Source: Prauserella muralis
Lineage (GTDB): Bacteria > Actinomycetota > Actinomycetes > Mycobacteriales > Pseudonocardiaceae
Length of the DNA stretch: 64,000 nucleotides
Assembly (NCBI RefSeq): GCF_003202285.1
Contig: NZ_MASW01000002.1
Coordinates: forward strand, 806,001 to 870,000
Direction: 5' to 3'
Shown piece after piece: positions 26,091 through 34,017 of this stretch (position 1 is the first letter of the stretch; each line of letters starts with the position of its first letter). The position numbers and the translations under genes were made by a program. Below the pieces are notes generated by a model. The model saw nothing but the letters and a program-made list of their open reading frames with translations, searched no databases and had not been told where the DNA came from.

Positions 26091-26228
26091 CTGTCCTCGT
26101 CCTCCAGGGCTGGTGCTCAGGTGAAGGCGCCACGCGCGCCGGAACGCCCTGGTCGAGCCAGTGGTGGGAGCAGTTCGCGGCAGGCCCGGCGCCGGTGTCC
26201 GTCATCACAGATCAAGGGCGCGCTACGG

Positions 26229-26294
26229 TCAGCGCCGGCAGAGACTGCTGGAGACGCGCAGGTAGTCGACGTGGCGCCGCACCACGAGGGACAC
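26229..26294 (-). CDS. Sulfur-operon leader peptide
   Basis: A short reading frame of 21 codons ahead of sir encodes RRHVDYLRVSSSLC near its C-terminus. This matches the small Cys-ending leader peptides (RRHVD...CR types) that precede sulfur genes in streptomycetes and mycobacteria. The single cysteine codon is followed by CGG CGC TGA. Such peptides are thought to sense cysteine supply by ribosome stalling. The start is uncertain: an in-frame GTG at 26309 would add five residues, and neither has a well-spaced Shine-Dalgarno. The 26091-26228 spacer has only short GC-rich inverted segments and no clear terminator, so control may be translational. Confidence 0.75.
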   Translation of the reverse strand: MSLVVRRHVDYLRVSSSLCRR

Positions 26295-26404
26295 ACCTGC
26301 AGAAGTCACGCCTCTCAGGGTGCCATGCTGCTCAAAATATGGTCCAGCGCCGTCCGCATCGTGGGAGCAACGTCACCTGCGCTTTTCCGCCCCGCGCGGA
26401 CGGC

Positions 26405-27211
26405 TCACCCGGCGCTCGCCCGCTCCGCGTCCAGGATGCCCTGCTTGCACCGGCTGGCAAGCAGCCGCTGCCTGCGGATCCGCTGCAGCAGCCGCAGGGG
26501 GGCCAGCTCGGCGCCGGGCTCGCCGGCGCGCGCCGTGACGGCCAGCTCCTCGCCGAGCACCGTCCCCCGCGCCGACCACGGCTCCCAGCGCTCCAGGTCC
26601 GGGATGGAGTAGTCGTAGCCGAGCAGCAGGCCCGGCGCGCCGTCACCCCGCACGGTCCCGCCGTCCAGCCTGCGCAGCGGCACCCGCCGCCGCGTGAGGT
26701 CGTCGACGTCCACGACGTCGACCGCCAGCTCCGCGTCCCGCTCGCGGACGAGCAGGGCGTGCCGCGCCGGGTTGGTGCGCGCGGGCAGCTCCGGCCCCGC
26801 CGCCGCCCCGGTGAGGCGGACGACGATGCGCGGCAGCCACCACCAGTTCTCCCTGCACAGCAGCGGGCTGTCGGCCAGCGTGCGCGACGGCGGGTACTTC
26901 GCCAGCTCCTGCCGCAGCAGCTCCGTGGCGAAGAAGTCGCCCGAGGTGTCGTCGGCGACCTCCACGGAGCCGGACCACAGCGCGCCGGGGCGGCCGGGCC
27001 GCAGCGACCGGGAGTCGGTCACGGCGAAGGCCACGCGCGACGCGCGGCGCAGGCTCGCGACCTCCGCCGCGCGGGCGTAGGGCACGGCCACGCACGGCGT
27101 GCTGCCCGCGAGCAGGGGCGTCACCGCCAGCGCGGCGGGCTCCCCCGCCTCGTCCAGCCAGCAGACCTCCGCGGTGATGGCGCGCCGCCATAACGGAACC
27201 AGCTCGTTCAT
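26405..27211 (-). CDS. Hypothetical split-barrel-like protein
   Basis: A 268-residue protein. The first ~130 residues resemble the pyridoxamine-phosphate-oxidase/FMN-binding split barrel (AEVCWLDEAGEPAALAVTPLL, VASLRRASRVAFAVTDSRSL, GSVEVADDTSGDFFATELLRQ), followed by a second beta-rich half with YDYSIPDLERWEPWSARGTVLG. I do not recognise a named family, and no cofactor has been identified. It reads toward the sulfur operon, and its stop is 110 nt upstream of the leader peptide. The 26295-26404 stretch between them holds an AT-richer patch (CATATTTTGAGC) that may contain the operon promoter. Confidence 0.6.
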   Translation of the reverse strand: MNELVPLWRRAITAEVCWLDEAGEPAALAVTPLLAGSTPCVAVPYARAAEVASLRRASRVAFAVTDSRSLRPGRPGALWSGSVEVADDTSGDFFATELLRQELAKYPPSRTLADSPLLCRENWWWLPRIVVRLTGAAAGPELPARTNPARHALLVRERDAELAVDVVDVDDLTRRRVPLRRLDGGTVRGDGAPGLLLGYDYSIPDLERWEPWSARGTVLGEELAVTARAGEPGAELAPLRLLQRIRRQRLLASRCKQGILDAERASAG

Positions 27212-27299
27212 TACTCAGGCCTTATCAGAAAATTCCCCGGCTGTTACGGTGCCACCTCGTCAGAAGCCCCCGTCAATGGTGCCCCGTGGAGTGAGCGAC

Positions 27300-29021
27300 A
27301 TGCCCGCCATCGTCGTAGCCCTGGTCGTAGCCGTGCTGTTCTTCCTGGGCTACCGGTATTACTCCTCCTATCTCGCCACGAAGGTCTACGCCCTCGACCC
27401 CGCGTTCGTCACCCCCGCGCACAGCATGCGCGACGGCGTGGACTTCATGCCCACCAACAAGCACGTCCTCTTCGGGCACCACTTCACCTCGGTGGCGGGC
27501 GCCGCGCCGATCGTCGGCCCCGCCATCGCCGTGTTCTGGGGCTGGGGGCCCGCGCTGGCATGGGTCGTGCTCGGCACGATCTTCGCCGCGGGTGTGCACG
27601 ACTTCGGCGCGCTCGCCGTGTCGGTGCGGCACCGGGCCCGCAGCATCGGCTCGCTGGCCAAGGACGTGATCAACAAGCGGGCCCGCGCGCTGTTCCTGCT
27701 GATCATCTTCTTCCTGCTCACGCTGGTCAACGCCGTGTTCGCGGTGGTCATCGGCAACCTGTTCGTGGCCAACCCCGAGGCCGTGCTGCCGATCCTGCTG
27801 GAGATCCCGCTGGCCATCGGCATCGGGCAGTACATCTACCGCACGCGCAGCGCGGCGCTGATCCCGTCGATCGTCGGCGTGATCCTGCTGTACGCGTCGA
27901 TCCTGCTCGGCCAGCTGCTGCCGATCTCGCTGGCGGGCATCGCCGCCGAGGACGGCCTGTTCACCGAGCGCAACATCTGGGTGATCCTGCTCTTCGCCTA
28001 CACCTTCATCGCTTCGCGGCTGCCGGTGTGGGTGCTGCTGCAGCCCCGCGACTACATCAACTCCCACCAGCTGTTCATCGCGCTCGGCGTCATCGGCCTC
28101 GGCGTCATCGTCGGGATGGACCAGATCGTCGCTCCGGCCTTCAACGACACCCCGGAGGGCTCGCCGCACTGGTTCCCGTTCCTGTTCATCACCATCGCCT
28201 GCGGCGCGATCTCCGGGTTCCACAGCCTGGTGTCGTCGGGCACGACGTCGAAACAGCTCGACAAGGAGACCGACGCCCGCTACGTCGGCTACATGGGCGC
28301 GGTCGGCGAGGGCTCGCTGGCCGTGGGCTCCATCCTGGCCTGCACGGCGGGCATCGCGGCCACGCAGGTGGAGTGGAACGAGCTCTACGCCAGCTTCGCC
28401 ACCGCCTCCGACGGCGCGGCGGGCAACTTCGTCGGTGGCGTCGCGAGCTTCGCGGAGAACCTGGGCATCTCCAACTCCATCGCGGTGATCTTCGCGGCGA
28501 TCGTGGTGATCAGCTTCGCCGCCACCACCATGGACACCGGCGTCCGGCTGCAGCGCTACATCGTGCAGGAGATCGCCGAGATCGCCGGTGCGCGCGTGAT
28601 CTCCCGCAACGTCACCATCGCCACGGCGCTCGCCGTGCTGATCCCGCTGGTGATGGCCCTGCTGCCGGGCGGCGGCGAGGCGGGCTACACCTTCGGCGTG
28701 CTGTGGCAGCTGTTCGGCACCACCAACCAGCTCACCGCGGGGCTGGCGCTCGCCGTGATCGCCGTGTGGGTCACCCGCAGGCGCCGCAACCCGGTCGCCG
28801 TGCTGATCCCCCTGGTGTTCCTGCTGGCGATGACCAGCTGGGCGCTCGTGGTCAACCTCGGCAACTTCATCGAGGAGCAGCAGTGGGTGCTCGCGCCGCT
28901 CGACGCGATCATCTTCGTGCTGGCGCTGTGGCTGATCGTCGAGGCGGCTCTCGCGCTGCGCAAGGGCAGGCTGGCGGCGCTGGCCGGTGAGCCCGAGCCG
29001 GAGCCGGAACACGAGCGGTGA
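27300..29021 (+). CDS. CstA-type carbon starvation transporter
   Basis: A 573-residue polytopic protein of the CstA/BtsT family, which in E. coli takes up pyruvate and possibly peptides. Conserved family stretches include VDFMPTNKHVLFGHHFTSVAGAAPIVGPAIA, GVHDFGALAVSVRHRARSIG, GFHSLVSSGTTSKQL and FAATTMDTGVRLQRYI, here cited in parts. It is shorter than E. coli CstA (~700) and near the gram-positive size. The ATG at 27300 has GTGGAG 8 nt upstream. Its stop overlaps the GTG of the next gene (GTGA). The two following genes recur with it as a unit. Confidence 0.93.
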   Translation: MPAIVVALVVAVLFFLGYRYYSSYLATKVYALDPAFVTPAHSMRDGVDFMPTNKHVLFGHHFTSVAGAAPIVGPAIAVFWGWGPALAWVVLGTIFAAGVHDFGALAVSVRHRARSIGSLAKDVINKRARALFLLIIFFLLTLVNAVFAVVIGNLFVANPEAVLPILLEIPLAIGIGQYIYRTRSAALIPSIVGVILLYASILLGQLLPISLAGIAAEDGLFTERNIWVILLFAYTFIASRLPVWVLLQPRDYINSHQLFIALGVIGLGVIVGMDQIVAPAFNDTPEGSPHWFPFLFITIACGAISGFHSLVSSGTTSKQLDKETDARYVGYMGAVGEGSLAVGSILACTAGIAATQVEWNELYASFATASDGAAGNFVGGVASFAENLGISNSIAVIFAAIVVISFAATTMDTGVRLQRYIVQEIAEIAGARVISRNVTIATALAVLIPLVMALLPGGGEAGYTFGVLWQLFGTTNQLTAGLALAVIAVWVTRRRRNPVAVLIPLVFLLAMTSWALVVNLGNFIEEQQWVLAPLDAIIFVLALWLIVEAALALRKGRLAALAGEPEPEPEHER

Positions 29022-29290
29022 GCCTCACCTCCCGGCTGGCGGCGGCGTGGCGGCGCCTCGAGCGCGGCCACGACCAGCTGTTCGTCGCCCGCTGGCGGCA
29101 GGGCGTGCGGCGGGAGGCGCGCAGGCAGCAGGACACCCTGCGCGCCCTCGTCCTGCTCGAGTCGCTCGGTGTCGACAACCCGGTGGCCTACGAGACGCTG
29201 GAGGCCATCCCGTACCTGGTCGCCGACGTGCACGCCTGGCATCGGCGGATGGGGCAGGAGAGCTTCGGTGACGCCGGGGTGTGTTGTTGA
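29018..29290 (+). CDS. cory-CC-star protein
   Basis: A 90-residue basic helical protein (LERGHDQLFVARWRQGVRRE) that ends exactly in Cys-Cys-stop. It matches the cory-CC-star family of actinobacteria, defined by that terminal dipeptide. The E. coli YbdD/YjiX proteins also end in CC and are encoded next to CstA-type transporters, so the two families occupy the same position. The function is unknown; a thiol, metal-binding or lipid-attachment role of the CC end is inference. It overlaps cstA upstream and the ArsA-type gene downstream. Confidence 0.85.
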   Translation: MSLTSRLAAAWRRLERGHDQLFVARWRQGVRREARRQQDTLRALVLLESLGVDNPVAYETLEAIPYLVADVHAWHRRMGQESFGDAGVCC

Positions 29291-30204
29291 CGGCCGTCCG
29301 GTTCCTCGGCGGCAAGGGCGGTGTCGGCAAGACGACGCTGGCCGCCGCCTTCGCCCTGCGGCAGGCGGGTGAGGGGCACCGCACGCTGGTCGTGTCCACC
29401 GACCCGGCGCATTCGCTGGGCGACGCGCTGCGCACCTCGCTGTCCGGGGAGCCGCGGCAGGTGGCGCCGGGCCTGCACGCCGCCGAGATCAGCGGGGAGG
29501 AGCAGGCCCGCCGCCGGATCGCCGAGGTGGCCGAGGACGCGCGGCACGCGGTGCCCGCCGAGATCATGCCCGCGGTGCGGCGGCACCTGGCCAGAGCCGC
29601 CGACAGCCCCGGCACGGTCGAGTCGGCCCTGCTCGACCGGCTCACCGAGCTGGTCGAGCAGGTCGGCACCCGGTGGGACCGGCTGGTGGTCGACAGCGCG
29701 CCGACCGGGCACATGGTGCGGCTGCTGTCGCTGCCCACGCTGCTGACGCCCTGGATCGAGGGGCTCGCGCGGCAGCGGGAGCAGGCCCGCGGCGTGGACC
29801 GGCTGGTCGCCGGGATGCTCGGGGACAGGCGCGAGGAGTCCGACCCGCTGCTGGAGCGCCTGCACGCGCGGCGGGCCCGGCTGGAGCGGATGCGCGAGCG
29901 GCTGCGGACCGACGCCCTCGTGCACCTGGTGCTGGTGCCGGAGCGGCTGCCGCTCGCCGAGACCCTGCGGGCCGCGGACACGCTGACCGAGGCGGGCCTG
30001 CGGCTGGGCACCGTCGTGGTGAACCGCGTGGTCCCCGGGACCGAGACCGGAGTGCTCGCGTCCCGCCGCGCCGAGCAGCAGCAGATTCTCGCGGAGGTGG
30101 ACGCGCGTTTCGCCCACGGTGGCGTGCTGCACGTGCCGCTGCTGCCCGGCCTGCTCACCGGCGTCGAGGAGCTCGCCGAGCTGGGTGGGACACTGGAGCT
30201 GTGA
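29281..30204 (+). CDS. ArsA/Get3-type ATPase
   Basis: A 307-residue P-loop ATPase. The deviant Walker A is GGKGGVGKTTLA, the switch is VSTDPAHSLGDAL, and the switch II region is VVDSAPTGHMVRLL. A helical insert (REQARGVDRLVAGMLGDRREES) replaces the second nucleotide domain of duplicated ArsA. It lacks the arsenite cysteines, so arsenite efflux is unlikely; the relatives include Get3 and motor ATPases. Three starts are possible (GTG 29281, TTG 29284, TTG 29287), all overlapping the preceding gene. The end overlaps hemW by 4 nt. Confidence 0.85.
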   Translation: MLLTAVRFLGGKGGVGKTTLAAAFALRQAGEGHRTLVVSTDPAHSLGDALRTSLSGEPRQVAPGLHAAEISGEEQARRRIAEVAEDARHAVPAEIMPAVRRHLARAADSPGTVESALLDRLTELVEQVGTRWDRLVVDSAPTGHMVRLLSLPTLLTPWIEGLARQREQARGVDRLVAGMLGDRREESDPLLERLHARRARLERMRERLRTDALVHLVLVPERLPLAETLRAADTLTEAGLRLGTVVVNRVVPGTETGVLASRRAEQQQILAEVDARFAHGGVLHVPLLPGLLTGVEELAELGGTLEL

Positions 30205-31388
30205 CCCCCCAGTTCACGCTGCCCGGCTCCGCGCTGCGCGGACTCGGCGCAAGGCCGTTCGGCGTGTACGTGCACGTCCCCTTCTGCGCCACCCGGTGCG
30301 GGTACTGCGACTTCAACACCTACACCGCGGGGGAGCTGGGCTCGGCGGCGTCCCCGGCGTCGTGGCTGGAGGGCCTGCGCCGCGAGCTGGACCTCGCCGC
30401 GGGTCTGCTGGGCACGCCGCCCGCGGCGGACACCGTGTTCGTCGGCGGCGGCACGCCGTCGTTGCTCGGCGTGGACGGGCTCGCCGCCGTCCTGGACGCC
30501 GTGCGGCAGGCGTTCGGCCTCGCCGACGGCGCGGAGGTGACCACCGAGTCGAACCCGGAGTCGACGTCGCCGGAGTTCTTCGCCGGGATCCGCGCCGCCG
30601 GGTACACCCGCGTGTCGCTGGGCATGCAGTCGGCGGCGCCGCACGTGCTGCGGGTGCTGGACCGCGTGCACACGCCGGGCCGCCCCGTGACCGCGGCCGT
30701 GGAGGCGCGGGCGGCCGGCTTCGAGCACGTCAACCTCGATCTGATCTACGGCACGCCGGGGGAGCGCGACGAGGACCTGCGGGCGTCGCTGGCCGCCGTG
30801 CTGGAGGCCGGGGTGGACCACGTGTCGGCGTACGCGCTGATCGTGGAGGACGGCACCGCGCTGGCGCGGCGGGTGCGCAGGGGCGAGCTGCCCGCACCGG
30901 ACGACGACGTGCTGGCGGCGCGGTACGAGCTGCTCGACGCGACGCTGTCGGAGGCGGGGCTGCACTGGTACGAGGTGTCCAACTGGGCCGCCTCACCCGG
31001 TGCGCGGTGCGCGCACAACCTCGGCTACTGGCGTGGTGGCGACTGGTGGGGCGCCGGGCCGGGCGCGCACAGCCACGTGGGCGGTGTTCGCTGGTGGAAC
31101 GTCAAGCATCCCGCCCGCTACAGCGCGCAGCTGGCCGAGGGAGGCCTTCCGGTCGCGGGGCACGAGGCGCTCACCGACGCCGACCGGCACCTGGAGCGGG
31201 TGATGCTGGAACTGCGCCTCGCCGAGGGCCTGCCGCTGGCCGCCCTCGACACCGACGGCGCCCGCGAGGCCCGCGCCGCCGCCGACGACGGCCTGCTGGA
31301 CCGCGCCGCCCTCGGAGCCGGGCGTGCCGTGCTCACCGACCGGGGCCGCCTGCTCGCCGATGCCGTCGTGCGCCGCCTCGCCGCCTGA
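30201..31388 (+). CDS. hemW: HemW-type radical SAM protein
   Basis: A 395-residue radical SAM protein. The cluster motif is PFCATRCGYCDFN: it lacks the extra Cys of true HemN, so it belongs to HemW. HemW binds heme and is proposed to insert it into respiratory proteins rather than oxidise coproporphyrinogen. Other marks are GGGTPSLL, TTESNPES and the C-terminal winged-helix part. The GTG start overlaps the ArsA-type gene. It is followed by an inverted repeat element. Confidence 0.92.
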   Translation: MTPQFTLPGSALRGLGARPFGVYVHVPFCATRCGYCDFNTYTAGELGSAASPASWLEGLRRELDLAAGLLGTPPAADTVFVGGGTPSLLGVDGLAAVLDAVRQAFGLADGAEVTTESNPESTSPEFFAGIRAAGYTRVSLGMQSAAPHVLRVLDRVHTPGRPVTAAVEARAAGFEHVNLDLIYGTPGERDEDLRASLAAVLEAGVDHVSAYALIVEDGTALARRVRRGELPAPDDDVLAARYELLDATLSEAGLHWYEVSNWAASPGARCAHNLGYWRGGDWWGAGPGAHSHVGGVRWWNVKHPARYSAQLAEGGLPVAGHEALTDADRHLERVMLELRLAEGLPLAALDTDGAREARAAADDGLLDRAALGAGRAVLTDRGRLLADAVVRRLAA

Positions 31389-31400
31389 CGCCCGCGCCCA

Positions 31401-31489
31401 AAGCTCCCCAATGCCACATTTGTTCCACTCAACGGAGCGAATGTGGCATTCGCTCCATCCAGTGGAGCGAATGCCACATTGGGGAGCTT
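31401..31489. repeat. Palindromic intergenic repeat, copy 1
   Basis: An 89-bp element bounded by AAGCTCCCCAAT and its exact reverse complement ATTGGGGAGCTT. Inside are the nested hairpins GGAGCGAATG...CATTCGCTCC (10-bp arms, 3-nt loop) and ATTCGCTCC...GGAGCGAAT. It sits in the gap between hemW and the convergent reductase gene. A related element lies at 45.8 kb. It encodes no protein and resembles REP/MITE-type repeats, and may also act as a terminator. Confidence 0.8.
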
Positions 31490-31503
31490 GCCGCGGCTGC
31501 CGG

Positions 31504-32685
31504 TCAGGACGGCTCCAGGGTCCTGATGCGCAGGCCCGCGTCGGTGAGGCGGGTGAGCAGTGGATCGCCCATGGCGACCGCCGTCGTGACCTGGCCCGAC
31601 GTCGGCGGCAGGTCGTCGAACGCCAGGCACAGGGCAGACTCGGCGAGCATCTTCGCGGTCTCGTCGTAGCCGGGGTCGCCGCCGGCGAACTCGGTGACCA
31701 CGCGCTGGCCGCCGCCCTCGCCGGTGAACCGGACCGAGAACCACGAGCGCGCGCGCCGCTGCTCGCTCGGCCCCTCGCCCGTCTTGCGCAGCCTGCCCAG
31801 CGCCTGCCTGGCGGGCGGCACCTGCGCCAGCAACGCCAGCACGCCGAGGCCCAGACCGGCGACGGCGATGGTCGGCAGCCGCTTGACCGACGCCGTGTGG
31901 TGGTAGGTGAACTCCGGCCCATAGCGCTCCAGTGCCGCGGCGGAGCGGGCGACGATCTGCGGATCGATCGTCGGCAGCGGCACCAGCCAGCCGCCGCCCT
32001 CGGGGTCGCGTTTCGGCGGCCCGGACGGGATGTGGATGCGGCGGTCCTTCGGCCACGGCTCAGCCTGCCTGCGCCGCCTCGCGATCCGCGCCATGGTCCG
32101 CGCCCGGGAGAACACGGTCAGCGCGGACGAGTAGGTGCCGCCGGAGAACTCCGCCCGCACCCGCAGCCGTCCGGTGACCGTGATCGGCGCGTGCTCCGGC
32201 AGCTGCCGGACCGTGTGGTACACGCCGAGGTCGTAGGGAATCGAGTCGAAGCCGCACGCGTGGACGATCCGCGCGCCGGTGCGCCGCGCCGTCTCGTGGT
32301 GTGCCAGGTACATCCGGTCGGCGAACTCCGGCTCGCCGGTGAGGTCGACGTAGTCGGTGCCGTTCTCGGCGCACGCGGCCACGAGGCCCTCGCCGTACTC
32401 CAGGTACGGGCCGACGGTGGTGATCACGACCCGGGTGGCGGCGGCGACCTCGTGCAGCGAGTCACGGTCGGTGACGTCGGCGTGCAGCAGGGGCAGCGAC
32501 GCGCATGCCGGGTTGAGCGCGGCGAGGCGGTCGCGCAGCGCCTCGAGCTTGGCCTTGCTGCGGCCGGCCAGCGCCCACCGGCATCCGTCCGGCGCGCGCC
32601 GCGCCAGGTACTCCGCGGTCAGCGCACCGGTGAACCCGGTGGCGCCGAACAGCACGATGTCATGCGGGCGATCGGCTGTGGTCAT
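31504..32685 (-). CDS. Saccharopine dehydrogenase-like/trans-acting enoyl reductase
   Basis: A 393-residue NAD(P)-binding protein. The N-terminal Rossmann motif is DIVLFGATGFTGALTAEYLA, with ALAGRSKAKLEALRDRL and a conserved NGTDYVDLTGEPEF stretch. Mycobacterial relatives act as trans enoyl reductases for polyketide lipids. A C-terminal membrane-like segment (VAGLGLGVLALLAQV) is typical. It overlaps the TetR gene by 26 nt, suggesting that the TetR protein controls this gene as well as itself. Confidence 0.8.
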   Translation of the reverse strand: MTTADRPHDIVLFGATGFTGALTAEYLARRAPDGCRWALAGRSKAKLEALRDRLAALNPACASLPLLHADVTDRDSLHEVAAATRVVITTVGPYLEYGEGLVAACAENGTDYVDLTGEPEFADRMYLAHHETARRTGARIVHACGFDSIPYDLGVYHTVRQLPEHAPITVTGRLRVRAEFSGGTYSSALTVFSRARTMARIARRRRQAEPWPKDRRIHIPSGPPKRDPEGGGWLVPLPTIDPQIVARSAAALERYGPEFTYHHTASVKRLPTIAVAGLGLGVLALLAQVPPARQALGRLRKTGEGPSEQRRARSWFSVRFTGEGGGQRVVTEFAGGDPGYDETAKMLAESALCLAFDDLPPTSGQVTTAVAMGDPLLTRLTDAGLRIRTLEPS

Positions 32686-33340
32686 GGTCGTCCTCTCTGG
32701 TCTGCCGCGTCGGCTCGCGGCCCTCGGGCGGGACGCCCACGGAGCGCAGCGCGGCGTTCACGGCGCCGCCGACGAGCACGGTGAGGTGCTCGACGAACGC
32801 CTCCTGCGGCATGTCGTCCTGGTCCAGCCACCACGCTCCGGCGGCTTCGACGGCGCCGACGAGACCGTGCGCCCAGGGCGCGGCCGCGGGTGAGTCGATG
32901 CCGAAGGCGTGCAGTTGCCCGCGCAGCAACGTCGCGACGACTCCGGCCGCGGCCTCGCAGTCGGCACCGGGCTGCCCGCCGAGCCGTCCGGCGCGCACGA
33001 AGCGGAAGACTCCGGGATGCTCGGCGAGCACGCCGACGTAGGCGCGGATCGCCGCCCGCAGGCGCGCGGCAGGGGATGCGGAGTCGTGCATGGCGCCCCT
33101 GAGCCGGTCGCACACCAGCGCTGACGTGCGTTCGGCCACCGCGGCGTGCAGCTCGGCCTTGTCGGCGAAGTGCCGGTACAGCCGGGGCTTGGACACCCCG
33201 GCCTCGCGGGCGATCTCGGCCATGCCCGCGTCGGGGCCGTGCCGGTCGAGCGCACGGAACGCCGCGTCGACGAACGCGGCACGGCGGGCGGCCCGGTGGG
33301 CGCGCCACCGTTCCGCTCGTCCGTCGGGCCTGCCACTCAC
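32660..33340 (-). CDS. TetR family transcriptional regulator
   Basis: A 226-residue regulator. The N-terminal helix-turn-helix is FRALDRHGPDAGMAEIAREAGVSKPRLYRHFADKAELHAAV, cited here as the TetR pattern GVSKPRLYRHFADK. The C-terminal ligand domain is of the TetR_C type with ADCEAAAGVVATLLRGQL. The GTG at 33340 was chosen by domain length. Overlap with the downstream reductase suggests autoregulation plus control of that gene. The ligand is unknown. Confidence 0.85.
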   Translation of the reverse strand: MSGRPDGRAERWRAHRAARRAAFVDAAFRALDRHGPDAGMAEIAREAGVSKPRLYRHFADKAELHAAVAERTSALVCDRLRGAMHDSASPAARLRAAIRAYVGVLAEHPGVFRFVRAGRLGGQPGADCEAAAGVVATLLRGQLHAFGIDSPAAAPWAHGLVGAVEAAGAWWLDQDDMPQEAFVEHLTVLVGGAVNAALRSVGVPPEGREPTRQTREDDHDHSRSPA

Positions 33341-33379
33341 AGGGCCGGATCGTACCCCAAGTAACGGATACCCGCGGTA

Positions 33380-33385
33380 ACTATA
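33380..33385 (-). promoter_or_regulatory. Putative -10 box of TetR gene
   Basis: TATAGT on the minus strand, about 40 nt upstream of the GTG start, inside the AT-richest stretch between the TetR gene and the small acidic gene. The flanking imperfect repeat AGTAACGG/CGGTAACT (6 of 8 matches) could be a TetR operator. No good -35 is seen. Confidence 0.35.
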
Positions 33386-33440
33386 AAAGTCCGTCGCGAG
33401 CCCGGATTGAGATCGGCGCAGGTGGGGTAACTGGCCGGAC

Positions 33441-33623
33441 ATGGACGGTAAGCGCGACCTGGCACCCGATGCGGACGTGGACGAGCAGCGGCAGCCCGTG
33501 CGGGCAGGCGAGGCCGAGCCGGCGGACACCCCGGTGCCGCTGGACGCCGATCCCGCGGACGCGGCCGAGCAGGCGGCTCCCGTGCCCGTGGACGACGAGG
33601 ACGACTACCGGCCCGGCTCGTGA
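33441..33623 (+). CDS. Small acidic disordered protein
   Basis: A 60-residue, Asp/Glu/Pro/Ala-rich protein (PLDADPADAAEQ, VDDEDDYRPG) without any predicted fold. It has an ATG with GGTGGGG upstream and codon use like its neighbours. I do not recognise it. It lies between the TetR gene and the WhiB gene. Confidence 0.4.
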   Translation: MDGKRDLAPDADVDEQRQPVRAGEAEPADTPVPLDADPADAAEQAAPVPVDDEDDYRPGS

Positions 33624-33624
33624 G

Positions 33625-33650
33625 GTGTGAGTTGCCGATGACCGGGGTAT
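33625..33650 (+). promoter_or_regulatory. Possible stress-sigma promoter of whiB gene
   Basis: GTGT (33625-33628), 16 bp, then GGGTAT (33645-33650) resembles the SigB/SigF pattern GTTT-N14-17-GGGTAT, with one mismatch in the -35. It ends 45 nt before the WhiB ATG, which has GGAGGTGATC upstream. Confidence 0.4.
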
Positions 33651-33695
33651 TCGCCAGCGACTTCGCGGTTCGCACGCTCACGGAGGTGATCACCA

Positions 33696-34004
33696 ATGGC
33701 CGAGACGTCCCGCCTGCCCACGCCCGTCGCCGAGGTCTGGGAATGGCAGCGACACGGCAACTGCCGCAACCTGGACAGCTCCGTCTTCTTCCATCCTGAC
33801 GGAGAACGCGGGTTCGCGCGAGCCGACCGGATCGCCCGCGCCAAGGAGATCTGCCGGACCTGCCCGGTGATCGTGGAGTGCAGGCATCACGCGCTGACCG
33901 TCCAGGAGCCGTTCGGCGTCTGGGGCGGTCTCGACGAGTCCGAGCGGCGCGACGCGATCGCGCGCCGAAAGAAGCTGATGCAGCCCGAGCCGGCGGCGAG
34001 CTGA
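33696..34004 (+). CDS. WhiB3/WhiD-type regulator
   Basis: A 102-residue iron-sulfur regulator. The four cluster cysteines are Cys23, Cys53, Cys56 and Cys62, followed by the turn GVWGGLDESERR and a basic tail ARRKKL. The segments VWEWQRHG, MDSS-like LDSSVFFHPDGERG and CPVIVECRHHAL match M. tuberculosis WhiB3 and Streptomyces WhiD closely. The [4Fe-4S] protein senses redox or NO and binds the sigma factor. It is followed 13 bp later by the F420-type oxidoreductase. Confidence 0.92.
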   Translation: MAETSRLPTPVAEVWEWQRHGNCRNLDSSVFFHPDGERGFARADRIARAKEICRTCPVIVECRHHALTVQEPFGVWGGLDESERRDAIARRKKLMQPEPAAS

Positions 34005-34017
34005 GTCAGGAGGCCTT

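Noticed and set aside
29281-30204. Arsenite-pump ATPase ArsA
   Set aside because: It is half-size, lacks the arsenite cysteines, and there is no arsB/acr3 or arsR; context is CstA.
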